This document shows positions 31,791 to 44,595 of a stretch of DNA of 64,000 nt, piece by piece. The notes beneath the pieces were generated by a model that worked only from the letters and a program-made list of their open reading frames with translations, was not told the origin of the DNA and searched no databases. The first letter of the stretch is position 1. The number at the start of each line of letters is the position of its first letter. The position numbers were made by a program, and so were the translations under genes. The stretch is from NCBI GenBank assembly GCA_028752905.1, contig JAQNBH010000017.1, positions 37,238,929-37,302,928 of the forward strand, given 5' to 3'. Source of the stretch: Cladorhizidae sp. MBARI D1340-BT2. Lineage: Eukaryota > Porifera > Demospongiae > Poecilosclerida > Cladorhizidae.

Positions 31791-32439
31791 TGTGACGGAA
31801 AGTCGTCCTTCTGCTGAAACATACACGTTAACTGTTCAGTCAGATCCACACTTTCGTCCGACACCTGGGACCTATTCCTAGCCACCTGCTAGAAATTTTA
31901 TCCCAAGCCGAACTCAGTATCTATCCCCGAGATACTGGCTACCCACTTGAAACAAGTATGTTATATATTAAATACAGATAGAGAATCACACATACACAGT
32001 GTCAATCAACACTATCAACAATCTCCATCAAAGTTCTTACAACAGTTCTTAAAGTTCAACATATCAGGTATCAGTTCTTTTGGGCATAGGCCATAGCGTG
32101 TTTCTATCTTATACATAGTCTCCTTTTATACTCTTTCTATCAGTTCAGTTTGACATCACTGGTCTCCTTGCCAACCTGTGGATTGGACCAATCATCTTAA
32201 CTTGGGTCAGCCCATGTCACAGGCTCCTCAGTCAGGCGAGTGTTCCTGCTTGTTGTCTGTGATGTGGTTGTGGCTTGTTTGTTCCATGAGTGGCTTGTTC
32301 TTTCACATGTATATGTCCCTTTGTTAATACCACAGATAATGATGTTCTGTTGTCAACACCACCTGCTGGTTCTGCCACTGTCAGGTGAGAGTATTTCACT
32401 GACAGTCTGGCTAAATACCATGTTGAGATAATCCCTACA
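31791..32439 (-). mobile_element. LTR of a second Gmr1-type element
   Basis: 649 bp starting TGTGACGGAAAG and ending ATCCCTACA. It resembles the LTRs at 16626 and 21879 in size and layout. Shared elements include CAGATCC near the start, AACAGTTCTTAA, a TTTCT-TAT-TATAC-TTTCTA-type stretch and CAGTTTGACATCA. Directly after it, TCCCCTCCCTCTACTCTGGCC is a purine tract on the minus strand, so this is the 3' LTR of a minus-strand element whose body is missing or unrecognisable. No matching 5-bp flanks, so not a clean solo LTR. Confidence 0.7.
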
Positions 32440-33776
32440 TCCCCTCCCTCTACTCTGGCCTCTCCAAGGAGTTCAAAAAGAAAAATTAACCACTGCAGCT
32501 CCAACCATAAAATCAGAACATCAAGAAGGAAGGCAAGAGGCTCTAAAAAATCTTGTCTCAAGTATAAGTGGAGATTCATTATAGACTTTTCTTGAAACAC
32601 CAAAGAGAAAAATGTGGCAGTCTTCTACGCAACTACAGCAGCTGTTAGTCAAACTGGGTCAGATACATGGTAGGCACCTGGCACCGAAGTGCCACTGTTG
32701 AATATAGATAAGGGTTGATTTAGGTGGTCAATTAAGCACTGAGAGTAATTAATATTTTACTAGTCTACATGCATAAATAAGTGTATCCATCTGTCTGTCT
32801 GCAATATGTGTGTGCATATGTGTGTGTGTGTGTGTGTTTGGGTGTGTGTATGTGCAAGTGTGTGTGTGTGTGTGTTTGTGACTTATGATTAAGCCATTTT
32901 TCAGCAAGTCACATATAACTGGAAACCTCTTGACCCAAGTAAGGTTTGAACACACTTAGAGACCTTTAGTCCATTCCCTGTGACTTTAAAACAGAGATAC
33001 TGCATTGCCACAGAAGTACAATATCAGGGTCAATTAAGGGCGAAGGTCTTTTGACCAGTTGACCATAGAGCAGGATTACAATATAGCGAGATAGAGAAAG
33101 GATTTATAAGGGCAACCTCCCCTGTCCAGACTTGTGGATGCCTGACCACATCTATAGCCTCCACTCAAACTCAATATACCACCATCAGGATGTGGTATCA
33201 TGCTCTGATTACTCATTTCCCTAGAGTTCATGTCTGTGACCATCTTTACTGTAGGGGCCATCTCAGCAGTGCCAAGTTTGGTCTGTCAAATTGTCTGCCG
33301 TGCTTATTTGTCCATGTGTTGTCAGGAGTGTCTGCCTGACATCTCCTTCCCACTGCGGGGGTCAGCAGTAACCACTCACAGGGTCTTAGCCATGCCCCAC
33401 TTCAGCAATAGGAATTGCATCCTATGACCAGGCTGCATGCTACTGCCTTTGGCACTGCAAGTTACCTACAATGGCATATGGTGGATCCTTCACTGGGTAT
33501 AACTGGGGGAGTGTATGTCAGCTATCTACTACCTCTGTTGCAGGGAGGTAATTGACTAACTTGATATAGCTACCCAGTGGGGGGTCTCCCACTACTAAGG
33601 TCACCGTTGAGGTTTCAATAATTCCTTTTACTATCCGTTTTAGTATCCTGTGGGAACCAAGAGTGTTAGTACTTTTCTAGTGCTTCAACAATAGCGAGGC
33701 TCCACTATAGCCCTTGTACTTTCATACCCATCCCTTCAGTGAGGAATAGGGGTGGAAGGTAATGAAAGAGTTTGTA
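32440..33776. other. No recognisable gene; GT-rich run
   Basis: Holds a (GT)n-rich run at about 32808-32878. The minus strand between 33740 and 33070 may be decayed body of the LTR element to its left, but I recognise no domain in it. Confidence 0.4.
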
Positions 33777-34400
<624 letters not shown>

Positions 34401-34454
34401 CCTTCTTATTATTATATTTATGAAATGAGCTCTGGCGATGTGTGGTGGGTGGGA

Positions 34455-34705
34455 AGCATAAATGCTAGCACTGGCTCGTGACACTGGAAACACCCAGGTA
34501 GATCTAATGCTAGCACTGGCTCGTGACACTGGAAACACCCTGGTAGATCTAATGCTAGCACTGGCTCGTGACACTGGAAACACCCAGGTAGATCTAATGC
34601 TAACACTGTCTCATGAAACTGGAAACACCCAGGTAGATCTAATGCTAGCACTGGCTCGTGACACTGGAAATACCCAGGTAGATCTAATGCTAGCACTGGC
34701 TGCCA
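34455..34705. repeat. 45-bp minisatellite, about 5.5 copies
   Basis: Unit begins AATGCTAGCACTGGCTCGTG and contains ACACTGGAAACACCCAGGTA and GATCT. Since 45 is a multiple of 3, both strands stay open through it; this is not evidence of a gene. One unit carries AACACTGTCTCATGAAACTGG, a diverged variant. Confidence 0.95.
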
Positions 34706-34747
34706 AAGCTCTGCTCTGAACCAGACTGGGACTGCACATGGTCTGAT

Positions 34748-35230
34748 TTATACTTGGGCAGAGAAGATGAGGTAGAAGAAATTTAAAGATTGGGAGGTGG
34801 AAGTGGAGAATAGGAACAATATGTATTGGAATAGGTTGGCGAATGGCACATTCAAAGGTATGTGAGATATGAGGTCAAGGTATAGATTAGAGTGGTACAG
34901 CTGAACAATTGCACGATAAGATGACACATGGATTTTCTGGAAATGACAAAATTGTTTGTGTGACTGAAGTGAATATGAATCAGTTTTATGTTGAAAGTGA
35001 GAAATTTTAGTATTGACAACAAGCACTATTAGCAGACGTGAACAGAGTGGGATGGAATTTGAATAGAAGACAGTTGGAACAGGAGAGAGTGGGATAAGAA
35101 CATAGGATTGGGGAGCAGGATGAAGGAGTGGTGACATGTTACATAGGCAAATGGTGGCAATGGAGGAAAGAGTTGTTACTATAAGGTGAGTAGTAGAGCA
35201 ACCACTCCCCACATGTGGAGACTCAAGCAT
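34748..35230 (-). CDS. Unassigned 160-codon open frame
   Basis: A 160-codon frame rich in Leu, Ser, His and Ile, without any motif I recognise, no clear signal peptide and no partner genes. The sequence is AT-rich, where a frame of this size can arise by chance, and the reverse strand is purine-rich, which suppresses stops on this strand. It lies between a minisatellite and a hAT element. I list it because it is the longest unexplained frame outside repeats; it is probably not a gene. Confidence 0.15.
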   Translation of the reverse strand: MLESPHVGSGCSTTHLIVTTLSSIATICLCNMSPLLHPAPQSYVLIPLSPVPTVFYSNSIPLCSRLLIVLVVNTKISHFQHKTDSYSLQSHKQFCHFQKIHVSSYRAIVQLYHSNLYLDLISHIPLNVPFANLFQYILFLFSTSTSQSLNFFYLIFSAQV

Positions 35231-35528
35231 ATTTCTCTATTGCATTTTTGCTATTAAAAAAAAAAAGTATTCTCTTCTTTCCACTCTTTATGCATATATT
35301 GTGATGAATTATGTGATGGCTCTTATGAGCTCAGCACTGAGTAACAAACAATTGCTAGGCTCTGAGTGGTGAGCTGAAGAACCCTTTCTTTCCTTTTTTA
35401 TATTATAAGTGTACATGCATGTTACTTACAGATGCCTGACGTATAAATGGTTGCACCCTAACACAAAGGATACAACAATATGGCAATATGGTTAAAAGAT
35501 GAATTTGTTATGAGAAAGTGCTTGTGCT
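35231..35528. other. Spacer before the hAT element
   Basis: No gene or repeat recognised. Confidence 0.5.
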
Positions 35529-35536
35529 CTGATGGA

Positions 35537-38317
35537 TTTGTCTGAGTAGAATTTTCCCCTAAGATTCTATTCTCGGATTCTCATACAAGGTACCTATTAT
35601 TATTTCACAATTACACTGAGATTCCCAATAATAGCCCATTATGCTCAATTATTCTCAAAATTATTGTCAATTATTCTCAAGATTATTATCATTAATAATG
35701 CAACATGTGGGGGCGGTTCTGCTAAAAAAACGTCTGTTGACTTTGACTGCCCATAACTTTTTTTATAATTGGTTTGTGTAGATAATATTATGCTCAAATT
35801 GTTGCTTGTTCTATGTGCTTTCCAATAATATATAAAATATCTCTAGAAACATGTTTTGTCAGAAGATGCATGCAGAAACATCCAAGGCAGGACCCTCCTC
35901 CTCTTGGCCGACCCCCACTATACTCACACTCAGACGTTTTTTTACCAGTTTGGGGTGAACAACCTCTTTAGAATCATGGTTCCGATAGTTATATTGTAGC
36001 ATAAGTGAAGCTTGTACATAATCTTCCAAAGAAACTGTTTGTTGCTCACTAAAATAATTAGCTAGCAGAGAAAACACTCTCTCTGCTGCAGCAGATGTAC
36101 AACTGTTAGAGCACAGGGGAAGTTCAGATTTGTGTCTTCTCCACCATAGTAGCTTGTCAATATCTGCTGATAATCCATTGGCTTTAGCCATATAAAGAGC
36201 TAACTCGCTCATGATAGTGTCGGTATCAAGAAAAGGAATGACACGGAGATTTTCTATGTCATTACTGGTGGGTTTTAGCTCGTTAATTTTGGTAAGATCG
36301 AAGTAGCGAATATACCGAAAGACCAAAACTGCTTCTTTCAGGTCACTTCCAAATGTTTTGTGGAAATAATCATATGCAGGCTTGGCACATGCTTTAGCAT
36401 AGTCAATTAGCTGCTGTAGCTGATTATTGTTGCTGGATAACTTGCTTGCAACTGCATTTGTATTAGGATAATGCATCGTTGAAATAGCAGCCTGAAGCAT
36501 GCTAACTTCCTCAAAAGCAGTAAAGGCAAGTGGCCCATCCCCTTCTAGTCGATATGTAGCTTTAACAAATGCTTCTCCCACATCAATGGTAATAGCTAGT
36601 TCAATTTGTTGTAATTTTCGATATTTGCCAGCATCAGAAAGTATTTCTTGAAGCCTAATCTTCGACGGTGGAAGGTCATCACTATCAAGAAATGAAGGTA
36701 AATCCCCATCCCCAAATGTGTCGTGAAGATGTTTAATAACCTCCCGCACTTAGACCACCAGTGAGTGACAGAGTATATAGGAAGGAGGTGAGATACCTGT
36801 TTTAGTCTTCCATGCCAGCTTGGTTTTTGGGCTCCTGGAAAAAAGGCCAATCCAGCCTTTCATAAACTCATCCAGTATTTGCGTTCTCATGTGTTCCCCA
36901 ACATGATCAAGAGGGCGAGCAAAACATCCAATATCGACGAGTTAAGGGTAAACAATACTCAAGGTGCGAACTGCAGTGTTGTCAGATGCACAGTACACAT
37001 GCAAGCTAACAGCATGTTTGGTGCAATACTTTGCTCAATAGATAAGCATACAATCAACTGATGAGCAAGTTCCTCTCCAGTTAGGCTCTTTGCTGGGAGC
37101 ATAAGTCTAACCACAAGCTGCTTAATATTAAACTGCTAATCAACAAAACGTAGTAGAATTACCAGTGCCTCACAAACATGAGTAGTTCCATCAAAAATCA
37201 CTGATACTTGCTTTTCGTTGATTTGAGCTTTTACACTAACCAATTCTTGATGATGAATAAATGGTATCAGCTGACGTAGATTCTGGGTGCTGGTGAGTTG
37301 AAATGCAGTTTCTTTGAAAACCTCACAAAAGCAGTCAATTTTATTGATAGGTACACCTGCCTTCATAAAAACTGTTACTACTTTAATCCGAAAAATGCGA
37401 ACAGATTCAGGAAGGGTTTCTCCAACTGGTTGGGCATCTTTACTATAGCATGTCAGCCATATTTCTTTCTCTCTTATCTTTTGTTACCAAACGTTTTTCC
37501 CCAGTATCATGCTTTGACGACTGTAGGTGTTTACATAATACACTTTTTTGAGTGAAAGAGTCTCCCTGCATGCATTACAAAATAATTTCCCCAAAGTTAC
37601 ACTCAAACATTCCTTGGGGAATTCTTTTACTCTCTGTGATGAGTCAATATAGTTTAGCTCAGCAACTACAGCTCCCTTGGCCCGCTTTTTCCCTTTTGGA
37701 GGATTTGCTGTTATCTTCCTCTTTCTTGACAAATCAGAAGCACTTAAGTATGTCTACAAGACTAGTAGTAGTTATATTCACTTCTTCTGGAACAATAGTT
37801 TCTTCTGGTTCAGAGTTGGAGGCCATAATAATGACTCCATAATAATGACTCCAGCATCCACAAGCAGCTCCAGAAGCTCGTTAACGATCACCAGGATGAC
37901 TGGGATGAACTTATAGAATGAAAACATCATGTTGATAACAATGAATATGCAAACATCCTGGTGATAACAATGAATATGTATTTGGAATGATCATTAGCTG
38001 CCATCTTTCACACAGATTCAGAATACACAAGCAGGTGGCCTTGCATCATGTGATTCTCATGTCCATGGCAAGCAGGTGCCTGTGGTTTGTCAACTTGTCA
38101 CTATGTGCAATATATGGTCTGTCAACTTTCATTATGTGCAATACCTATGTGGTCTGTCAAAATCTGAAGCTAGTCACTTATCACAGCTGCTATCCTTATT
38201 CCTTGAGTGTTGTTATTGTTAGGATTCTCAAAATGTTCCCTATTATTCCAGCATTATTCTTGGATTCTTAAGCATACCTATTATTCTCAAAATTATGCTA
38301 GCATAATTTATACCGTA
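35537..38317 (-). mobile_element. 2.8-kb hAT element, parent family of the 429-bp copy
   Basis: The ends match those of the 429-bp element at 5405-5833. On the left are TGTCTGAGTAG and ATTTTCCCCTAAGATTCTAT; on the right are ATGCTAGCATAATTTATACC and GTA. The left end lacks about 10 bases of the inverted repeat. Flanks CTGATGGA (35529-35536) and CTGAAGGG (38318-38325) agree at 6 of 8 bases, a probable decayed 8-bp target duplication. The interior encodes one hAT transposase on the minus strand with a good C-terminal half. Confidence 0.85.
35859..37732 (-). pseudogene. hAT transposase of the 2.8-kb element
   Basis: The N-terminal block (37732-37484) starts MSRKRKITANPPKGKK, a basic nuclear-type signal, and has a BED-like finger LFCNACRETL. 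The next block (37366-37136) contains VSVIFDGTTHVCEALVILLR, where the Asp fits the first catalytic position of hAT cores. The C-terminal block (36749-35859, 296 codons unbroken) ends in the dimerisation motif SAAAERVFSLLANYFSEQQT, very close to the version left in the 429-bp element. Stops or frameshifts lie near 37480, 37135 and 36750. Introns could explain some gaps, but I cannot place convincing splice sites, so I call it a pseudogene. Confidence 0.82.
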
Positions 38318-38325
38318 CTGAAGGG

Positions 38326-39149
38326 AAGACCACGACCATGCAGAAGTTTACAACAACTTCAGACACTATAAAGAAGGTCATCAAGTAATGACGGAATTAT
38401 TGGAGTACTAAAGGGAAGATCATGCAATGCAGTAGCTGCATGATTGACATATATTTTGCTCTCATGCTCTGTTTGTGTCTGGTACGTTCTTCATCGCTAA
38501 CACATCTCTCCTATATCGATTTTTCTTTCCTCTATATTACCATGTAGCCTTTGTATTCACCATCTGAGAGAGCAACATCGGTGAAGAATTGGATAAGTTT
38601 GGTTTAGTTTCGTATATTCTTGTGACAATGGTGTCTCCACTATTATATATATAAGGAATTGAGTAGCTATGTCATAATACAACTCCAGCAGATAGATCTT
38701 TCATCAGCCTTTTTTCTGGTAACCATGGAAACCCTCCTAAAATAGAAGAGTAGTCTCACACAGCCAGACCCTTCACTAAATGATAATTTCAAATCACAGG
38801 TATAAATGTATTTGGAGCATCCAATTTTCCTGTTCTAATCACAAAAGTGAAGTCCGACTGCTTGAGACAAATCATTACCTGGAAATCATTCATGTATTAT
38901 ATACAATAATAAAACAACATGAGTTCTAACCAGGCATTGGTTTTCTAAAATTGTTATGAATATACATGAATTATTTTATTTATTAAATAACAATATATAT
39001 AGAGGACCTTTAACATCATGTAGCTACACTAGTATAATTTTGGTGTAGATGATATTAAATAAGAAGGGGTCCTCTTAATGTGATTTATACACATAATTAT
39101 TATCACAATTCCCCCCCCCCCCCAATTAAGGTACATTCTTTTTTTATTC
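38326..39149. other. No recognisable gene
   Basis: A short direct repeat (CCGTACTGAAGGGAAGACCA at 38313 and GAGTACTAAAGGGAAGATCA at 38403) straddles the hAT boundary. Otherwise AT-rich with no gene. A poly-C run lies at about 39111-39122. Confidence 0.5.
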
Positions 39150-40362
39150 TTTTTGACAGGTCAATCCTGTTTCTATTCAGATTTTGGGGATGTTGTTCTT
39201 CCTCTATGTAATATGTAATACAGTCTAGCTGTCGGGCAGCTGTGGCAATGTTGATAGTTATGCATCAGTCACAAGGCCGAGCTTTTGTGATTCCAGTATA
39301 AGCATCTACAACTTATTTCTTCTCTTAAAACTTTACGTATGTCTTTAGTCACCCAGGATGCCAATTTTCACTAGTTCTATAAAAATTAAAAAAACAGAAA
39401 ATAGTTCCGGAAAATGATAACTATGATAAACATTACAACTACTCAACGAGGCTCAGAAGTGACTACTCTGCTAAGGGAGCGTAAATAGGCTTACCAATGT
39501 AGGTACATAGCTCCTATTTACTGTTTAAAATGTAATCAACAACAGACTGGTTTGAGGCATGTTGACAATAGCTTTACGAGTTACACTCGATCCAGATCAC
39601 ACCATGTTGAGAGAGACATACAAATCAAACATCATAGTCAGGTCAGACAGGTGTAAAATGTGTTATTCTAGACATTTGGATTGAAAGGTGTAAAGACATT
39701 TCAGCTAGTCTGTCATATACCAAATGCAACAAAAACACCATTTTGGGGGTGTTTTGGGGGGGGGGGCTGCTATATATGTTTAAATGATATAATGTTAAAG
39801 TGGTAAAAGGTAAAATGTGAACAAAGATTCTTTTATGGACAAACACACTTACATATTGACGGACAACATGATTACCATACCTTTCTTCAGCATGGGGGAA
39901 CTATGTGTTGATTACTTATGTACGCCAAGGATGACATCATAATTATACCATGCAAAACAAGGTTTGACTCAGTACATATCCAATACCCGTGTTGGATGGA
40001 TCAGTTTCAAGTGTAAAACCCCTTCCCCATGTCGGTGTGTTCAGAACCGGATGTGAGGTTACCAGTTTACAAAAAATATTATAAAGTGATAAAGTAACGA
40101 CATCAAAACATCTCTCTGATCATTCACAATAATTACAACAACTGGATTCACAAGATCAGCAAGACTTTAACACATAATTTATCATTTTTTGGATGATTAT
40201 CTTTGCAAACACAGGGACATATATATATATATATATGTACATAACAAATAGGAGGTAGCAGTGGAGACTTTTCAATAAAGCTGTTTCTCCATCAAAAGAG
40301 AGAACAGGTGCTCAAAAATAAAAATAATAATTTGGTTGTACATGATATGTCATATTTGAAGA
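39150..40362 (-). repeat. Segmental duplicate of the Bcl-2 locus, downstream flank
   Basis: Partner of 8260-9288, in the same orientation and same relation to the Bcl-2 frame. A short (AT)n run lies at 40218-40237. No other gene seen here. Confidence 0.82.
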
Positions 40363-40965
40363 TCATTTGAAGATCATTAACCCACCTATTACCACTGCCA
40401 TGCCAATTGCCAGACCCAAAACAGTTGCAGTGAGTGATACTTGACAGGTATCTGTATTGTAATGTTGAATAAAGGCTTGGAGACCACCTTGATTCAAGAT
40501 CCAATGCTGCAGCTTTTCCATCTCCTTGTCCATCCACATCACTATGTCTGGGATTCGGTGTCTCAGTTCCTCTTGCTTTGCACAATAGACTGCCATGTGT
40601 GCTGAAAATGTGATGAAGGTCACAATTCTCCCCCAATTAATAGTATCCATGAACATCTCGTACACAATGACATCATATAAGCTGTTCAAGTTGCTTCCAT
40701 CCACGTCCACAACGCACAACATGTCAGCAAACTGTTGCCCTCTTTCTTCTTCCAAGTTATCTGCAATTCCTTTCAGCACGTCATGAACAGGATCGTTATG
40801 ATTTTTAACTCCTGGTAGAATATGTGCTATGTCGGAGAATCCATTTTTCTTTAGTTGGGTGATAATGTACATTCTTGATAAAGACTTGCATCTGTCAATG
40901 TCCAGCGCAGTTGTAGACAATCTGTCCTGGAGGTCTGTTCTGTTGTAGTGTCTTGCAAAATCCAT
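40363..40965 (-). CDS. Bcl-2 family protein, multidomain, tail-anchored
   Basis: A 200-residue protein with the full Bcl-2 layout. BH4-like helix at about 28-44 (SLSRMYIITQLKKNGFSD). BH3 at about 61-74 (HDVLKGIADNLEEER, with Leu and Asp spaced as in BH3 but Ala for the usual Gly). BH1 at about 103-123 (INWGRIVTFITFSAHMA, with the family's N-W-G-R). BH2 at about 155-168 (HWILNQGGLQAFIQHY). The C-terminal hydrophobic helix 176-199 (VSLTATVLGLAIGMAVVIGG) ends MIFK and fits a mitochondrial/ER tail anchor. Such proteins control outer-membrane permeability in apoptosis. A BH4 suggests the pro-survival class, but this is inferred. The frame is a single exon through BH2, where most animal Bcl-2 genes have an intron. 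A pseudogene copy lies at 9289-9857. Start at 40965 is the first Met. Confidence 0.93.
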   Translation of the reverse strand: MDFARHYNRTDLQDRLSTTALDIDRCKSLSRMYIITQLKKNGFSDIAHILPGVKNHNDPVHDVLKGIADNLEEERGQQFADMLCVVDVDGSNLNSLYDVIVYEMFMDTINWGRIVTFITFSAHMAVYCAKQEELRHRIPDIVMWMDKEMEKLQHWILNQGGLQAFIQHYNTDTCQVSLTATVLGLAIGMAVVIGGLMIFK

Positions 40966-41440
40966 TTTCGCTATAATTTATGCTTGAACTCGGTTCTGAG
41001 CTTTTTATGTACTCAAACATATTACTCGCGCCATATTACTCGCCACATATTGCGAATGCGCAGACATCCCCTACCGCCCACGCAATCCGGAAACCACTGC
41101 CATACCATTGCTGGGAGACAGATATCTGTATTATAAAAATATTCGCGTAGCTAAGCCATTGCTGGGCAGTGGCGGATCCAGAAGGGATCGACTGGTCTCG
41201 TTTGAGGCCCCCTTTTCTCTAATTTCCAAAACTCTTAACTAAACACAATGCTTTTTGCCTTTTCTTGCTTTTTTCTTTTTCTTATGTTCCTGCGAAGCCA
41301 CAACCCCAAGTGTGGGAAACGTAGGGGTGTGACTGCACCAGACTAAACCTTACCTTTATCCTCGTTCCAAATGTTCAGCACCTGGTTGATTACCTCCCAG
41401 AGAGATTTACTGTCGACTCCTGTCACTCACCAAATATCTT

Positions 41441-44165
41441 ACTCATGGCTCAGTCAAAGTTAAAGGCTTTTTTCAAAGCCACCCCACACAGCTAAGTAAG
41501 TTGATCTAAACTGAGCAGTGATCGAGAATATTATGCTATTGAATAGATTGCCAACTTAGTACTAGTACTAGCTAGCTATAGTCCTTGCAGCCACCCACTA
41601 CTGCTAGCTAGTAGAGTTAATTTACATAGAAATGTCCACATTTAATGCATAGGAAACAAAAAAGGACCAACAAGAACACCACTTTTCCATCTCCAGCTGT
41701 GGTACCTGTCACTCTTCCTGGGTCTCCTGCTTCAGTCCATTGTGTCTCCTCTGAGTCCTCTGTGTCTGTGATTCTCACCCAGCCCTCTGTGTCTGTCACA
41801 GAGAACTCTCTATCTGTGTCTCCCACCCAGCCCTCTCTGTGTGTGTCTCTCAGCCAGCCCTCTCTGTGTGTATCTCCCACCCAGCCCTCAGGCTCTGTGT
41901 GTCTGTGTCTCCCCCTGAGCCTACTGAGCCTGCGCTATTACCGCCTTCATGTTCCGCTTCTGTCCTGCCCTCTCATTCCACGTCTCATCTGCCCTGCACT
42001 TCCTTGTCCACTTTTTCTGCTGCTTCTTCGCCAAGTGCTTCAATTGATTTTGAGAAGTGTAACGATATTGGCTTGCTTATGCGCTCAATGTCCCAAACAG
42101 ATATCTTGAATTTGGCTCCAGAGTGCAAGTATTCACTTTTAGTTAATCATTTTAAGCCTGATAGTTCATTTACATTTCCAAGTAGTTATTTAGATGTATT
42201 TAGATGGCTGTAATAGGTCTTGTCAACATAAATACTTGGCTGAAAACCCTTGGTTTGTTTATAGTAAAGTAGAAGATGGAAGTAGAAGATGGAATATTTT
42301 GTTTGCCATGTGTTCTCTTTGGTTTGGGTCATTTTGTATGTAATGGATTTAATGCATGGTCTAGGAAAACTAAAAAGTTTGCCAGTCACAACTGTATGCA
42401 GTACCATCAGCTGGCTTTAGCTCGGGCAGATGCTTTAAAGTCTTCTCATGTGTGTCCAGAGTCTTCTATTAAGAATCGTTTGCTGCATATAGATGAGAGT
42501 AACATAGCAACAAATAGGTACATAATAAGATGTATGGCTGATGCAATACTTCTTTGTGGCAAGCAATGTATAGCTATTCGAGGTCACAGAGATGATAGCA
42601 CGGCTGATTCTGAGGTCAACAGAGGGAATTTTTTAGCACTTCTTGAATACTCTGTGAGGTCCGGAAAAGCTGCATTAGCCAAGCATTTGAAAGATGCTTA
42701 AAAGAATGCAACTTATAGTACTAGCAAAACCACCCAAAATTAACTCATTGAATGCATAGGTGACTATATTAGAGATAGTATAATACAGGAAATTAATCAA
42801 GCTAAATATTATTCTATTCTTAGTGATGAAGTGGTCGATATATCCAGTAAGGAGCAGGTGTCAGTAGTGTAAGATTTGTAGATAGTAAGTGTACTGTAAA
42901 GAGAAGAATTCTTAGATTTCATAAGTACAGAAAGGATCACTGGAGAGGTTTTGGCTCTTGTAATAAAAGAAGCACTGAATAAGTTTGACTTAGACTTTGA
43001 AGATTGTAGGGGACAAGGCTATGATGGTGCTAGCAATATGTCTAGTGCAAGGGGTGTGCAGGGTCGTCTCTTGGCAGAAAATCCTAAAGTCACATATATC
43101 CACTGTAATAGTCACGTGCTTAATTTTTGTATTGTTGAAGCTTGTATATAGTTTACCTCCTATTCGTAATATGAATTCTACTGTTACTGAGACAGCATAT
43201 TTCTTCCATTATAGTGCTAAACGGCAACTATTTCTTGAGAAAGTAATTGATAAGGGAACTAGCGTTGTTAAAGTATCTTTGTAGAACAAGATGGATTTAT
43301 CGGCACAACGCTTATGAAATTTTTTATGTTTTGTATCAATTCCTTGTAACTGCAATGGAAGCAATTACAGAACGATCCTACATATGAGGATATGAACTGG
43401 GATATGAAAACAATTGTGGCAGCCAATGGCTTGCTCAAGATGTACCTTTCCTTTCCTTTAATAATATCTTTCATAGCAACAATGAATTCTATGTCTGTTA
43501 TAAAACCTAGACGTATAAAATTACAAAAGAAAAGTAGTAATATAGTTAAAGCTTATACGGATGTTAAAGACGTACTGAATGAACTTTGTGTAGTTCGTCA
43601 AAGTGAGGAAATGTTACATTCATGGTATGTGAAAGCTGAAACTATAGCTTATGATGTTGGCGTGGTTCCTGAAGTCCCACGTGTATCTGCTCGACAAATT
43701 TACAGAAATAATGTGGAGTACAGTTCTGTGGAAGAATACTATCGAAGAACTGCTATGCTTCCTTTATTGGACCACTTAGTTCAACAAATGAATGATAGGT
43801 TTGGTAAGACTCAAACAGTAGCAGCCAATTTAATCAATCTTATACCTTCTATAATCACTACTTGGGATGATATATCTTTAGAGGACTTGATTTCTTTATA
43901 TAATGATGACTTGCCAAGTACTGCACTTGTGTCTACTAAGGTGTGGAGGTGGAAGGCAAAGTGGCAGAGTCAAGATGTTGACAAGCGGCCATCCACCCTT
44001 CAAGCTCTGAAAGAGTGTGACAAGGATTACTTTCCTAACCTTTACGTACTGCTGCGCATCGCATGTACTATTTCAGTCACATCATGTGAGAACGAGAGGG
44101 CCAATAGTACACATAGTATGGGGCAGGACAGATTATCCGCATTTGCATTGATATATTCATTATAG
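41441..44165 (+). pseudogene. ZMYM1/DUF4371-type hAT transposase relic
   Basis: The first short coding piece at 41441 reads MAQSKLKAFFKATPHS, followed by a GTAAG-like donor. An acceptor at about 41651 leads into a Ser/Pro/Val-rich region with PSLCVSLSQ-type repeats. Then come a TTF-type zinc finger (FCLPCVLFGLG, about 42300), DUF4371 features (NRGNFLALLEYSVRSG, about 42615; GQGYDGASNMSSARGVQGR, about 43010; HCNSHVLNFC, about 43100) and a long C-terminal block (43392-44165). That block ends with ISVTSCENERANSTHS, the dimerisation motif of this hAT group. Stops and frameshifts near 42205, 42700, 43150 and 43280 disable it. Parts are long enough to be confident of the family. Confidence 0.87.
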
Positions 44166-44595
44166 TTTTCCTGTTGATCTTGATGATGTTGTTCATAGAT
44201 TTAAACTTAAATGTAATAGAATAGCACATGTATGTACGTAATGTATTAATAGGGCAATTCCGGGAAAATGTCAACCAAGGGGTCAAAATTTCAAAATGGG
44301 TTTTGAGTATGCTCTAATTCACCATTCTGAAGCTAAATAAATGAAGTTTCATATTCTGCAAATTTTTAACCCAATATGAAAAACGGGTAACGAGATATGC
44401 TCGTTTTTATGTAATTGCAGATTATGACAGAAGCTTTGTTCTGTTTTAGATCAGACACCTCCTACAGTTGGGAATTGAGTTTTGCTCCAAATTAAGTGTA
44501 TTTGGATCATTTTAATAAAGATTCAATGGATTTTTTTGGGTTACACCCACTAAATAATATTTTACGGTTTGTAGTTTCGGGATATAATTGATGCC

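Noticed and set aside
31791..32439. Clean solo LTR.
   Set aside because: The flanks do not match (GTCTG and TCCCC), and a purine tract follows one end, so it is a remnant of a longer element.
34748..35230. The 160-codon frame as a real host gene.
   Set aside because: Kept only as a very low confidence entry: no domain, biased composition and a purine-rich opposite strand explain its length.
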